NCBI RefSeq assembly: GCF_003258705.1
Contig: NZ_CP029480.1
Span: 4,650,001-4,714,000 of the forward strand
Direction of reading: 5' to 3'
DNA: 64,000 nt
Source of the DNA: Arcticibacterium luteifluviistationis
GTDB lineage: Bacteria; Bacteroidota; Bacteroidia; Cytophagales; Spirosomataceae
Part shown: in pieces, positions 1 to 9,221 of the stretch
Numbering within the stretch: the first letter of the stretch is position 1
How the letters are laid out: the number at the start of each line of letters is the position of its first letter
Notes under the pieces: generated by a model
What the model was told of the DNA's origin: nothing
The model's input: only the letters and a program-made list of their open reading frames with translations
Database searches by the model: none
Program-made: the position numbers and the translations under genes

Positions 1-1
1 C

Positions 2-1864
2 CCAACCTATTATCCTGATGGAGTTACTTTCTGGGATCAGAACATTGTTCAGGGTGGAGCATTCGCTAATCCTTTGGCTGATATCACTCTTAAAACAGAT
101 CATACTTTTGGTACCAACCTTCTTACCACGGCTTATTTAGAATATAGCCCTTGGAAAGATGTGGTTATCAGGTCTACTATTGGACCTAAAATCAACTGGA
201 CTAAGAGAAATCAGTTTGACCCAGGTACCCTTCCGGCTAGAGCAGCTGCTCAGCGAGGTGGTTTAGCTCAAATTGACAATGTTTTTGAGTTTGACATTCT
301 TCAAGAGAATACTATTTCTTATTCAAAAGAGCTTAACGAGAATAATAGAATCAACGTTTTAGGTGGTTTTACTTGGCAAAAAGGCTTAAGAGAAACTACC
401 TATGCTCAGACGCAAGGTATTTCTATTGACGCCATTAATTATGATAACCTAAGTATTGGAGACCCTTTAACATATAGAGTAGGTTCTACTTTGGCAGATT
501 CTAGACAGTTGGTGTCTTGGTTGGGTAGAGCAAATTATTCTCTTAAAGATAGGTACTTATTTACAGCGGTAGCTCGAGTAGATGGAGCTTCGGTTTATTC
601 AGGGTCTAATAATGCTTATGCTTTCTTCCCTTCTGCTGCTTTTGCTTGGAGAATTATTGACGAGCCATTTATGCAAAACCAAAACCTTTTTTCAAACCTT
701 AAGTTTAGAACAAGTTTAGGTTCGGCAGGTAAGGAGTCTATTAGTCCTTATAGCACTTTAGCTGTTTTAAATAATAATGTGTTGGTTTTTAATGACACAC
801 AAGCAATTGGTATTCAAAAAGGAAGACCGGCTAATCCAGAACTTAAATGGGAAACTACTACACAGTTAGATATTGGTTTGGAGTTTGGATTTTTAAATAA
901 CAGACTTTCTGGTGAAATAGATTATTACTACAAGAAGACAAAGGATTTATTGTTGGCAAGACAAATTCCTAAAGTGACGGGTTTTGATACTAAGTTGGAG
1001 AATATTGGTTCTATCCAGAATCAAGGTTTAGAGTTTATGTTAAATTCTATTAACGTTAATTCTAAAGACTTTAAATGGGAGTCTTCAATAACCGTTTCAG
1101 GAAACAGGTCAAAGATTTTGAACCTAGCGGGTTCTGATGAAATCATAATTTATTCATTGGAGCAAGGTGGCCCAGGGGCTAAGTTAATAGTAGGTCAGCC
1201 AGTGGGTGTATTTACGGGAGTTCAATACTTAGGAACTTATAAATCTCAAGAGGAAATAGATTCAGACGGAAACTTAGGTGTACGTCAGGTAATAGGTGGC
1301 CCACGTTTTAAAGATGAAAACGGTGATGGTAAAATTAATAATGATGACCATATAATGATGGGTAATCCGGAACCTAAATTCTTTGGTGGAATTAATAACA
1401 GTTTCGTTTATAAGAACTTTAGTTTGGATGTTTTCTTCCAAGGGACTTATGGTAATGATATCTACCATGAGGCAAACGTGTCAAATTTATTTGGTTTAAG
1501 TGAAGCAAATATTTATGCAGAAGCTGCTGATAGATGGAGTCCTGAAAACCCTACCTCTGATATTCCAAAAGCGGGTGGAATTGCTAGTATTTCTGATGTG
1601 GTTTCTAACTCAGCTATGCTGGAAGATGGCTCACACCTAAGACTAAAGAGTTTAAAACTGGGCTACAACATACCACTTAAGAGTAATGCAATCAAGAGCC
1701 TGAATGTTTATGGGGTTGGAAATAACCTTTTCTTGATTTCAAAGTTTAGAGGTTATGACCCAGAGGCTACCAGATTTGGTACAAACTCTACCGTAAGAGG
1801 TATAATTAGGAATCAATATCCTAATGCTAAAACGTTCACAGTTGGTTTAAAAGCAGACTTTTAA
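2..1864 (+). CDS. SusC/RagA-family TonB-linked outer membrane protein (5' truncated)
   Basis: This is the C-terminal part (about 620 residues) of a TonB-dependent outer-membrane transporter of the SusC/RagA family, which imports oligosaccharides captured by its SusD partner. The frame is open from base 2, so the true start, signal peptide, carboxypeptidase-like domain and plug lie upstream of the window. The visible part is beta-barrel sequence rich in aromatic residues, with the typical late block GDGKINNDDHIMMGNPEPKF and an end in aromatic-hydrophobic residues (GLKADF). The susD gene starts 12 bases after the stop, so the two are surely cotranscribed. The substrate cannot be read from the sequence, but two sulfatases downstream point to a sulfated glycan. 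Confidence 0.93.
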   Translation, partial: PTYYPDGVTFWDQNIVQGGAFANPLADITLKTDHTFGTNLLTTAYLEYSPWKDVVIRSTIGPKINWTKRNQFDPGTLPARAAAQRGGLAQIDNVFEFDILQENTISYSKELNENNRINVLGGFTWQKGLRETTYAQTQGISIDAINYDNLSIGDPLTYRVGSTLADSRQLVSWLGRANYSLKDRYLFTAVARVDGASVYSGSNNAYAFFPSAAFAWRIIDEPFMQNQNLFSNLKFRTSLGSAGKESISPYSTLAVLNNNVLVFNDTQAIGIQKGRPANPELKWETTTQLDIGLEFGFLNNRLSGEIDYYYKKTKDLLLARQIPKVTGFDTKLENIGSIQNQGLEFMLNSINVNSKDFKWESSITVSGNRSKILNLAGSDEIIIYSLEQGGPGAKLIVGQPVGVFTGVQYLGTYKSQEEIDSDGNLGVRQVIGGPRFKDENGDGKINNDDHIMMGNPEPKFFGGINNSFVYKNFSLDVFFQGTYGNDIYHEANVSNLFGLSEANIYAEAADRWSPENPTSDIPKAGGIASISDVVSNSAMLEDGSHLRLKSLKLGYNIPLKSNAIKSLNVYGVGNNLFLISKFRGYDPEATRFGTNSTVRGIIRNQYPNAKTFTVGLKADF

Positions 1865-1876
1865 AGAATAAGACAA

Positions 1877-3376
1877 ATGAGAAAGATAGTAGTATTATTA
1901 ACGGTAGTTTTCTTGAGCTCTTGCTCAGGTTTTCTAGAAGAAAACGTAAGGGGGATTATATCTCCAAATAACTTTTATAATTCGGATCAAGAGGCTATTC
2001 AAGCAGCTAATGGTATATACCTAGGCATGAGAGCTAATAATCTGTATGGTGGCTGGCAAGGTCTTACAGCATTTACCATTTTTGGTAGTGACGAAGCCAT
2101 GCCTAGTAGAATCTTTGGAGGCTTAGGTGCTATTATGGACTATAACCTTACAGAAACAAATTATGGTAACGCCTATACCATTTGGAGAGATTTGTATGGT
2201 GTTATTGGAGATGCAAATTCTGTAATAGCTAACGTAGACGGTAACGAGAAGCTTACTGTACCTGTTCAAGATAAGGTGATAGGTGAAGCTCTTTTTTTAA
2301 GAGCAATGGCATACTATCATTTAACAGCCCTATGGGGAGACGTACCTTTCTTTACCGAAGACCTTCCTTTAGATGAGGTAGCGGCTTTAGGAAGAGCTAG
2401 TAAAGAAGAAATCAGAACTGCGATGATTGCAGATTTGAAAAGAGCAGAAGTCTTATTGCCTTCAGTTAATGAAGGTTCTGATTTAGGAAGAGCGACAAAA
2501 TGGGCTGCTAAGTTTTTAAGAACTAGATTTCATTTATGGGAGCAAGACTGGGCGAGTGCATTAGCGTCTAGTAAAGATATTATTGATAATTCTCCACATG
2601 CTTTAATGTCAACTTATGGTGAAGTTTTTGATGTTAATAATCAATTTAACCAAGAAGCTATTTTTGGTTTTGACTTCACAAAAGATGTTCCTTCTAATGC
2701 TCAAGACATTACAGATAGTTTTAACCCAAGACTTAGAGACGAGCCGAAAAATGCCAATTTAAGAAATGAGTTTGCTGGAAAGTTAAATGATTTAGGAGAA
2801 GAGTTTAATGGTTATGGTTTGACTGTTCCATTGACTGATTTAGTGGAAAGTTATCCTACAGAAGACCCGAGAAGACCTTATAACTTAATGGATCAATATT
2901 TAGGCTACGATCTAACCTTCACGTATTTCACCAAGAGAACCAATTTTGATTTTGTTAACTCACCTAGGTATAATCACGGCGAATGGTGGATTACTATGAG
3001 ATTAGCTCAGGTTTATCTGATGGCGGCAGAAGCAGCAAACGAATTAGGTAATACGGATGAAGCTTTAACTTATACGAATGAAATTAGACGTAGAGCTTAT
3101 GGTACAGATAGTCCAGTAGCGGCAGCTGACCAAAGCGGCATAAGAACGGCCATTCAAGACGAATTGAAGTGGGAACTGGCGGGCGAGTCAGAAAGACGTT
3201 ATGATTTAGTAAGATGGGGAATTTTGGTAGAAACCGTGAGAAATTCATCTTATGGTATATTTAAAGGACCAGAAAACATCAAAGATTATATGGTTAAGTT
3301 GCCAATTCCTCAAGAAGAAATAGACTTAAACCCTAACCTATTAGAATCGGATGCTTCTAATAATGGTTACCGTTAA
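1877..3376 (+). CDS. SusD/RagB-family nutrient-binding outer membrane lipoprotein
   Basis: Surface-exposed glycan-binding lipoprotein that sits as a lid on the SusC barrel. The 499-residue length is normal. A lipoprotein signal peptide ends in LSSC with the lipidated cysteine at residue 16. The N-terminal GFLEENVRGIISPNNFYNSD block and the C-terminal ELAGESERRYDLVRWG block are typical of SusD/RagB proteins, the second being one of the best conserved stretches of the family. It follows susC by 12 bases and is followed by a strong terminator, so susC-susD end one transcription unit. The ligand is unknown; neighbouring sulfatases suggest a sulfated polysaccharide. Confidence 0.95.
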   Translation: MRKIVVLLTVVFLSSCSGFLEENVRGIISPNNFYNSDQEAIQAANGIYLGMRANNLYGGWQGLTAFTIFGSDEAMPSRIFGGLGAIMDYNLTETNYGNAYTIWRDLYGVIGDANSVIANVDGNEKLTVPVQDKVIGEALFLRAMAYYHLTALWGDVPFFTEDLPLDEVAALGRASKEEIRTAMIADLKRAEVLLPSVNEGSDLGRATKWAAKFLRTRFHLWEQDWASALASSKDIIDNSPHALMSTYGEVFDVNNQFNQEAIFGFDFTKDVPSNAQDITDSFNPRLRDEPKNANLRNEFAGKLNDLGEEFNGYGLTVPLTDLVESYPTEDPRRPYNLMDQYLGYDLTFTYFTKRTNFDFVNSPRYNHGEWWITMRLAQVYLMAAEAANELGNTDEALTYTNEIRRRAYGTDSPVAAADQSGIRTAIQDELKWELAGESERRYDLVRWGILVETVRNSSYGIFKGPENIKDYMVKLPIPQEEIDLNPNLLESDASNNGYR

Positions 3377-3401
3377 AAAATAGAATGTTTAATAATTGAA
3401 T

Positions 3402-3442
3402 AATAATAAAGGTCAGCTGCTTTGCGGCTGACCTTTATTATT
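3402..3442 (+). terminator. intrinsic terminator after susCD
   Basis: A perfect 16-bp inverted repeat (AATAATAAAGGTCAGC at 3402-3417 with its complement at 3427-3442) surrounds a 9-base loop. The distal arm is T-rich. It lies 25 bases after the susD stop and separates susCD from the sulfatase genes. It could act in both directions. Confidence 0.8.
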
Positions 3443-3457
3443 TAAACGAAACATAAT

Positions 3458-4867
3458 ATGCTAAAAAAAATAATTATTCTGGCCATAGTGGTCGGCTTTG
3501 CTTGGGCTTGTAAAACACAATTGCCAGGAAGCTCAGATTCATCAAAAAAGCCAAATATTGTCTTCATCATGGCAGATGATTTGGGCTATGGCGATGTAGG
3601 ATTTAATGGGCAAACCAAAATTAAGACACCAGCCTTAGACCAAATGGCAAAGGAAGGCGTGGTATTGACAAATCACTATTCAGGTTCGCCTGTTTGTGGA
3701 CCGTCTAGGTCTTGTTTACTAACAGGAACGCATACCGGGCACACCACAGTAAGAGGGAATCCAAACTGGACCACTTCAGGTGCTGATGTAGTTTTAAAAG
3801 AAGATGACATTACGGTGGCAGAAGAGCTTAAAAGAGCAGGCTATCATACCGCTATTTTGGGCAAATGGGGCATGGACGAATATGGCGTTAGTGGACAGGC
3901 AAACGCTCAGGGTTTTGACTACTTCTATGGATACAGAAGACATGGCGAAGCTCATCATTATTACCCAAAACATCTGTGGCGAAACACAGAGAAAGTGCCT
4001 TTAGAAGGAAATATTCCTGAGGAAACATTTGGTCAATATTCGCATGATTTGGTAGCGAACGAGGCTTTGAATTATTTAGACGAAAGAGCTAAAAGTACGG
4101 AGCCGTTTTTTATGTATGTGGCATTTACTACACCTCATTATGAGTTAACTGTTCCAGAAGATTCTAAGACGCCCTATGAAAACCTTGGTTGGGAAAAGCG
4201 ACCAATGAAAAAAGGTCATTACTATAATGACGAGGAAGGGAATATAGCCTACGCCGGTATGGTAAGCAGAATGGATAGAGACATTGGCCGCATTAGAGAG
4301 AAATTAAAAGAGCATGGCATGGCTGAAAATACCTTGGTGATATTTACCAGTGATAATGGTCATGAGTATGACAGAGGTTTCTTTGATAGCAATGGAGCTT
4401 TTAAAGGACGCAAAAGAGATGTGTACGAAGGTGGAATTCACGTCCCGTTTACAGCCGTTTGGCCAAACAAAATTCCAGAAGGTTCTACCTCAAATCATCA
4501 ATCTGGCTTTTGGGATTTTTTAAATACTGCTTGTGAAGTAGCTGGTATAGCACCTACCAAAAAGGATTTGGATGGTATCTCTTATTTGAATGCACTAAAA
4601 GGCGAAAAGCAGAAAGTACACGAATACCTTTATTGGGAGTTTAACGAAGGTGCAGGCCCAAGGCAAGCTTTAAGAAAAGGAGATTGGAAGCTGGTACGTC
4701 AATACAAAAAAGATGATGAACTCTATAACCTTTCTAATGATATTGGCGAGGATACAGACCTTTCAAAAATAAACGCTAAAAAACTAAAAGAGCTTCAAGC
4801 CTTAATTCTTACAGCAAGAACAGACGACCCAAATTACGAATTGGTCAAGATTGTGAAAAAGAAGTAA
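3458..4867 (+). CDS. sulfatase, lipoprotein (arylsulfatase family)
   Basis: Predicted sulfate-ester hydrolase of the alkaline-phosphatase-like sulfatase superfamily, probably removing sulfate from glycans outside the cytoplasm. The signal peptide ends in AWAC (Cys18 lipidated). The catalytic signature CGPSRSCLLTG begins at Cys80, the residue expected to become formylglycine; because the key residue is Cys, an anaerobic-type or other formylglycine-generating enzyme is needed, and none is in the window. Metal ligands are visible as DD at 40-41 (MADDLGYGDVG) and the later SDNGHEYDRG block; a GKWG motif gives the active-site lysine. At 469 residues the protein is full length. It is the first gene after the susCD terminator. 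Confidence 0.93.
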   Translation: MLKKIIILAIVVGFAWACKTQLPGSSDSSKKPNIVFIMADDLGYGDVGFNGQTKIKTPALDQMAKEGVVLTNHYSGSPVCGPSRSCLLTGTHTGHTTVRGNPNWTTSGADVVLKEDDITVAEELKRAGYHTAILGKWGMDEYGVSGQANAQGFDYFYGYRRHGEAHHYYPKHLWRNTEKVPLEGNIPEETFGQYSHDLVANEALNYLDERAKSTEPFFMYVAFTTPHYELTVPEDSKTPYENLGWEKRPMKKGHYYNDEEGNIAYAGMVSRMDRDIGRIREKLKEHGMAENTLVIFTSDNGHEYDRGFFDSNGAFKGRKRDVYEGGIHVPFTAVWPNKIPEGSTSNHQSGFWDFLNTACEVAGIAPTKKDLDGISYLNALKGEKQKVHEYLYWEFNEGAGPRQALRKGDWKLVRQYKKDDELYNLSNDIGEDTDLSKINAKKLKELQALILTARTDDPNYELVKIVKKK

Positions 4868-4901
4868 GTTTTGTTATAAATTTAGATAAACTTTAGTCTT
4901 A

Positions 4902-4935
4902 AAATCTTACTGATGAATTCAGTAAGATTTTTTTT
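4902..4935 (+). terminator. intrinsic terminator after first sulfatase
   Basis: A 12-bp perfect stem (AAATCTTACTGA at 4902-4913, complement at 4919-4930) with a 5-base loop is followed by a T run. It is closely similar in sequence to the hairpin at 15843-15875, suggesting a terminator family in this genome. Confidence 0.85.
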
Positions 4936-5058
4936 ATTACTCAGGAATTCCCCTTAGGTTTAAATCTAATAAGCTTTGTAGCTCCAAAGGAACTTAATTT
5001 TGGTAGAGTGGGCTGATAAGTCCTCATGAATTTGAAATAATAAACGACCCTATAATAA

Positions 5059-6948
5059 ATGAAAAAAGCCATCCTGTTTTTATCGCTGATAAGCTTTTCC
5101 GTTTTCTCCCAAGACCGCCCAAACATCCTTTGGCTAACCTATGAAGATACGTCTCCTGAGTTTATTGGAGCCTATGGCAATGAAGAGGCTAAAACGCCTT
5201 TTATGGATTTTATGGCAGAAGAAGGTGTTCGGTTTACAGGTGCTTTTTCTACAGGGAGTGTTTGTTCACCTAGCCGGTCTGCTATTATTACGGGTGTCAA
5301 AACGTATGAACTAGGCACTGGAAATCATAGAAGTCATTATCCAATTCCAGATTATATTCATGGTTTTCCAAAGTACCTGAGAGACGCAGGATATTATACA
5401 AGCAATAATGCCAAGACAGACTATAACGTAGCCAATGAAGCTAAAATGATAGCAAACGCTTGGGACGAAAGCAGTGGCAAAGCTGGCTGGTGGAATAAGA
5501 AAGATGGGCAACCTTTTTTCTCGGTGTTTAACTCTAATTCTTGTCACCAATCTAGAACCATGACATTGCCTTTTGAGCAATACAAAGAGATGATATGGGA
5601 CCAATTACCTGACAGTCTTAAAACGGGTGATAATGATTTTGAAATGCCTCCTTTTTATAAAGATTCTCCAGAGATGCGTAAGCAAATGGCGAGGGTTTAT
5701 AATTCGCTTTCTAAAACCAACCTTGAGTTTCAAGAACTCTACATTCGTTTAGTAAAAGAAGGATTGGTAGAAAATACCATTATTTTCTCTTTTGGCGACC
5801 ATGGAGAGGGAATGCCTAGAATGAAAACCAATGGCATAGGTTTAGGGCATAGAGTGCCGTTTACTATGTGGTTTCCAGAAAAATACAAACATCTTTCTCC
5901 GTGGGGACAAGGCGGCATAGTGACAGAGGAGATGATTGACTTTGTAGATTTGGCACCTACCGTTTTAGCTTTGGCTGGTGTGGAAATTCCTACTTATATG
6001 AAAGGGCGAGTACTGCTAGGGGAGAATAGAACTGCACCTAGAGAGTATTTATATCTCTCTTCTGATAGGTCAGACGAAAGTTATGATTTGACTAGAACGG
6101 TCATCAAAGGCAAGTATGCCTACACACGTATTTACATGCCATACATTCAGGAATTAAGGCATTTGATGTATATGGACATGGGTGACATTACTGCTCAAAT
6201 TAGGAATGATTTTAAAGAAGGAAAACTTAACGAAACTCAAGAAATGATGCTTAAGCCTAGAGCTGCGGAGTATTTGTTTGACTTAGAAGCTGACCCATGG
6301 GAATTAAATAATTTGGCAGAAAATAAGGACTACAAAGCCGTATTAGCAGACTTTAGAACTAAGCTAAAAGCCAATATTCTTAAAGAGCAAGATGTTTTGT
6401 TTTTGCCCGAACATGAAATTGATAAAATATCTCAGAACGGAACGGCCTATGAGTATAGATTAGACAAGGCTAAATATCCTTTAGAAGAAATATATGAACT
6501 AGCAGGCTTGGCTGGGTTTAAAGACAAAGGAACATTGAAAAAGCAATTGAAAGCCTTAAAGTCTGAAAATGAATTTGTCAGGTATTGGGCATTGATGGGT
6601 TTGAAGTCGCAGGGAAATAAAACTTTCGATAACCTACTTTTAAGTGTTTTGGATGATCGTTATGAGCCTAATGCTATTTTGGCGGCAGCTATGATTTATG
6701 AAATAAATGGGAGCGAACTGGCAAAGGCGGTTTTGACCAAAGCAATAAACAGCCCACACGACCATATCAGCAATTTGGCCATTCAGCAAATTATGTATCA
6801 GCCAAACGGCAGTGATTTTACCGAAATAGTAGCAGATTTTGATGCAGAACAAAAGAAGTTAAAGGGCAAGGATAGGCTTTTCAATGCTGATCGCTCGGCT
6901 ACTATGTTCAAATATGTGCTTTCCGGCGGAGTGATTTCTGAGAATTAA
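5059..6948 (+). CDS. sulfatase with C-terminal extension (secreted)
   Basis: Second sulfatase of the locus, 629 residues, with a cleavable signal peptide (about residues 1-17) rather than a lipobox. The signature CSPSRSAIITG starts at Cys69, the predicted formylglycine site. The first metal-binding pair is ED (29-30, TYEDTSPEF) instead of the common DD, and the later block reads FGDHGEG, so this belongs to a different sulfatase subfamily from its neighbour. The last 150 or so residues lie beyond the sulfatase core and look helical and repeat-like (KSENEFVRYWALMGLKSQG, ILAAAMIYEI), reminiscent of HEAT repeats; that reading is inference. The Gfo/Idh/MocA gene begins about 40 bases later, so the two are probably cotranscribed. 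Confidence 0.92.
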   Translation: MKKAILFLSLISFSVFSQDRPNILWLTYEDTSPEFIGAYGNEEAKTPFMDFMAEEGVRFTGAFSTGSVCSPSRSAIITGVKTYELGTGNHRSHYPIPDYIHGFPKYLRDAGYYTSNNAKTDYNVANEAKMIANAWDESSGKAGWWNKKDGQPFFSVFNSNSCHQSRTMTLPFEQYKEMIWDQLPDSLKTGDNDFEMPPFYKDSPEMRKQMARVYNSLSKTNLEFQELYIRLVKEGLVENTIIFSFGDHGEGMPRMKTNGIGLGHRVPFTMWFPEKYKHLSPWGQGGIVTEEMIDFVDLAPTVLALAGVEIPTYMKGRVLLGENRTAPREYLYLSSDRSDESYDLTRTVIKGKYAYTRIYMPYIQELRHLMYMDMGDITAQIRNDFKEGKLNETQEMMLKPRAAEYLFDLEADPWELNNLAENKDYKAVLADFRTKLKANILKEQDVLFLPEHEIDKISQNGTAYEYRLDKAKYPLEEIYELAGLAGFKDKGTLKKQLKALKSENEFVRYWALMGLKSQGNKTFDNLLLSVLDDRYEPNAILAAAMIYEINGSELAKAVLTKAINSPHDHISNLAIQQIMYQPNGSDFTEIVADFDAEQKKLKGKDRLFNADRSATMFKYVLSGGVISEN

Positions 6949-6989
6949 GACTTGGATTGATTAAATTCGTCCAAACATATTCAACCAAA

Positions 6990-8285
6990 ATGAAAAATAA
7001 TCTTAACCGCCGTGATTTTCTTAAATCATCGGCCATTGCATCTAGTTTCTTTATTCTGCCAAGACATGTCTTAGGAAAAGGCTTTTTAGCTCCGAGCGAC
7101 ATGGTTAATATGGCTTTTATAGGCTGTGGTAAACAAAGTAATGGACTGCAAAGTCGTTTTCACGAAACTGGTCAGGTCAATATTGTGGCTGCTGCAGACC
7201 CGCACCGCCTAAAACTGGAAAGGTTTACGAAAAACCTGACGAAACTGGTCAAGAAATCTAGTTTAGACACTTCGTTTAAAGCTTATGAAGACTACCGACA
7301 AATTATAGAAGACAAATCTATTGACAGCGTGGTGGTGGTTACGCCAGACCATTGGCATGCCGCTATGACGGTGAAAGCCGCCGAAGCGGGAAAAGACATT
7401 TATTGCGAAAAACCTTTAGCTCTTACCGTGAAAGAAGGTAGAGCCATGGTTAAAGCAGTAAGAAAAAACAACAGAGTTTTACAGACCGGCAGCATGCAGC
7501 GTTCTTGGCCTGAATTTCTAAGAACAGCAGAGCTGATTAGAAACGGTTATCTAGGTGAGATAAAGGAGATTTTTGTAAATGTGGGTAATCCACCAAAGGA
7601 CATTGATTTTGTGGCACAGCCTTTACCAAATCACCTTAACTGGGATTTATGGATGGGTCCCAATACCGATAAAACGCCCTATAATGAATTATTGGCTCCT
7701 ACTTTAGAAAATGATTTTTGGGCTTTATGGAGAGAGTATAAGCCATTTGGCGGAGGTTATATCACCGACTGGGGTGCACATATGTTTGATATAGTGCAGT
7801 GGGCTTTAGACATGGATAATTCTGGACCGGTGAAAGTAAGTGCTCCGCTATCAAAGAACATGTCGGGCGATATCCGTGGATTAAAGTACACCTACAAAAA
7901 TGGAATTACGGTTACACATAAAGATTTTGGAAAGAATAATGGCATTCGTTTTATAGGTTCTGAAGGGACCTTGGATGTGCAAAGAAAAAAACTAGAAGAG
8001 CCTGATAACTTGAAAAAGGTAGTTATTAAGGAAACCGATATCAGGCTGAAACATCCTGAAAACCATTACATTGATTTTATCAATTCTATGAGGTCTAGAG
8101 AGCTGCCAATATGCGATGTAGAGATAGGACACAGAACGTCTTCCATGTGTAATATTGGAAATATAGCCTATGAACTAGGAGCGGAGCTAGACTGGAATCC
8201 AAAGAAAGAAACTTTCAAAAATAACGCTGCCGCCAATGCCCTCTTAGGAAGAGAAATGAGAGCAGAGCATGGTATAATAATTTGA
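6990..8285 (+). CDS. Gfo/Idh/MocA family oxidoreductase, Tat-exported
   Basis: NAD(P)-dependent sugar or inositol dehydrogenase-like enzyme. I chose the ATG at 6990 over the in-frame TTG at 6957 because it places a twin-arginine signal (NRRDFLKSS, Arg7-Arg8) at the N-terminus. After the signal comes a Rossmann fold beginning VNMAFIGCG (about residues 39-47), then the family motif EKPL with Glu140-Lys141-Pro142, and a C-terminal alpha/beta dimer domain with a GGGYITDWGAHMFDI block. Tat export means the protein folds with its cofactor before leaving the cytoplasm, typical of the large exported Gfo/Idh/MocA group of Bacteroidota and Planctomycetes. Some members oxidise glycosides at C3. Its position after the sulfatases suggests a role in the same glycan pathway. 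Confidence 0.93.
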   Translation: MKNNLNRRDFLKSSAIASSFFILPRHVLGKGFLAPSDMVNMAFIGCGKQSNGLQSRFHETGQVNIVAAADPHRLKLERFTKNLTKLVKKSSLDTSFKAYEDYRQIIEDKSIDSVVVVTPDHWHAAMTVKAAEAGKDIYCEKPLALTVKEGRAMVKAVRKNNRVLQTGSMQRSWPEFLRTAELIRNGYLGEIKEIFVNVGNPPKDIDFVAQPLPNHLNWDLWMGPNTDKTPYNELLAPTLENDFWALWREYKPFGGGYITDWGAHMFDIVQWALDMDNSGPVKVSAPLSKNMSGDIRGLKYTYKNGITVTHKDFGKNNGIRFIGSEGTLDVQRKKLEEPDNLKKVVIKETDIRLKHPENHYIDFINSMRSRELPICDVEIGHRTSSMCNIGNIAYELGAELDWNPKKETFKNNAAANALLGREMRAEHGIII

Positions 8286-8307
8286 AGTTTTTACTTCTTA
8301 AAAATAC

Positions 8308-8341
8308 AAACCTCATCAATGTTAGTTGGTGAGGTTTTTTT
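8308..8341 (+). terminator. intrinsic terminator ending the glycan locus
   Basis: An 11-bp stem (AACCTCATCAA, 8309-8319, paired with TTGGTGAGGTT, 8326-8336, with one G-T wobble), a 6-base loop and a T run follow the oxidoreductase stop by about 22 bases. Confidence 0.85.
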
Positions 8342-8462
8342 GTGGCTTAAATGGTGGATAAAACTCAGAGGGGTTGAGAAGGGGCATACTTAGTGTCGTA
8401 CGTAGGCTGGTGTGACCGGGCTGGCGTACCAGACCTCAGTCCATCAAGTTCTATTGATGGGT
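8342..8462. other. GC-rich, hairpin-forming DNA flanking the foreign gene
   Basis: The segment, especially 8391-8440, is clearly richer in G and C than its surroundings. It contains GTACG and CGTAC arms 20-odd bases apart around a doubled GGCTGG, and a perfect 7-bp hairpin (CCATCAA 8441-8447, TTGATGG 8454-8460) that includes the stop codon of the 8451-9221 gene. It could be a terminator remnant or a recombination site; neither is proven. Confidence 0.35.
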
Positions 8463-9221
8463 CGGGCTGCTCGATTTGTGGCTGGTGTTTTCATGGGTCT
8501 TCTCTTTAAATTTTGGTTCAATTCTAAAAATGTCAAAGTCGTTGTCGCTGGTAATCCTGTCAATAAATTCCTTCGTCCCTCCGATATAAGTAAATGTTAA
8601 GTCGTAATCCGTCACGATACACCATTCTTTATTGTCGGGATAAATTGCCGTTGGATTTTCTCTGATGTCTTTCTTGTTTTGAAGCTCGTGAAATTCAGAG
8701 AGGTGTCCACGGTAAATTATTTCGTTTTCCCATTTTTCTGTTTTGAGCAAACAATAGTAATAGTTTACCAAAGTGTCTCCATACAAGTCCGAAAGTTGAT
8801 TTAGAATAAATGTCAATTCTTCCGTTTCGCAATTGCCTTCTCCAGGAAAACATAAGTATGGAGGCCATTCGTCTAAATGGATTTGTTTCTTGATTGCAAT
8901 TTCTGTTTGGTTGGCTGTCTTTAGGTCAAAGTCTTTACCATAAATTTTAAAGAACTGTCGCGAAGTAAGTCTTTTGAAGTCGGACTTGTCTGCTTGTTCC
9001 TCCGTAATTGTCAGTCCAGACTCCACTAATTCTTTTACTTTCCAGTTAATCCAAAATGGACTTAGAACAATCGCATAGCTGTCAAAAAGTAGAGGACAAC
9101 AAACTGTCAGTAAATACCAAAAAGCATTTTCATCAGTTTGCTCTCCGTCAACCAAAATGTTTGATCCGAGTGTCGCCTGTCTTGAAATCCAGTCTGGTAA
9201 TATGTTGTCTGTCGTTGTCAT
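8451..9221 (-). CDS. hypothetical protein, probably horizontally acquired
   Basis: I do not recognise this 256-residue protein. The start is taken at the ATG at 9221 (MTTTDNILPDW), 12 codons inside the longest frame. It is acidic to neutral, has no signal peptide or clear membrane segment, and has a Trp/Pro-rich middle (DEWPPYLCFPGEGNCETEE) followed by aromatic stretches and a polar, Ser/His/Lys-rich tail. Codon use differs visibly from the neighbours: many GAC and AAC codons and the recurrent GACAACGACAGACAAC-like wording at its 5' end. It stands alone, opposite to the glycan locus, flanked by unusually GC-rich and hairpin-forming DNA. A cassette-like mobile origin is plausible but not shown. 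Confidence 0.6.
   Translation of the reverse strand: MTTTDNILPDWISRQATLGSNILVDGEQTDENAFWYLLTVCCPLLFDSYAIVLSPFWINWKVKELVESGLTITEEQADKSDFKRLTSRQFFKIYGKDFDLKTANQTEIAIKKQIHLDEWPPYLCFPGEGNCETEELTFILNQLSDLYGDTLVNYYYCLLKTEKWENEIIYRGHLSEFHELQNKKDIRENPTAIYPDNKEWCIVTDYDLTFTYIGGTKEFIDRITSDNDFDIFRIEPKFKEKTHENTSHKSSSPTHQ

Noticed and set aside
8412-8600. 62-residue rightward frame
   Set aside because: It lies across the end of the leftward 8451-9221 gene in GC-rich DNA and has no domain-like content.
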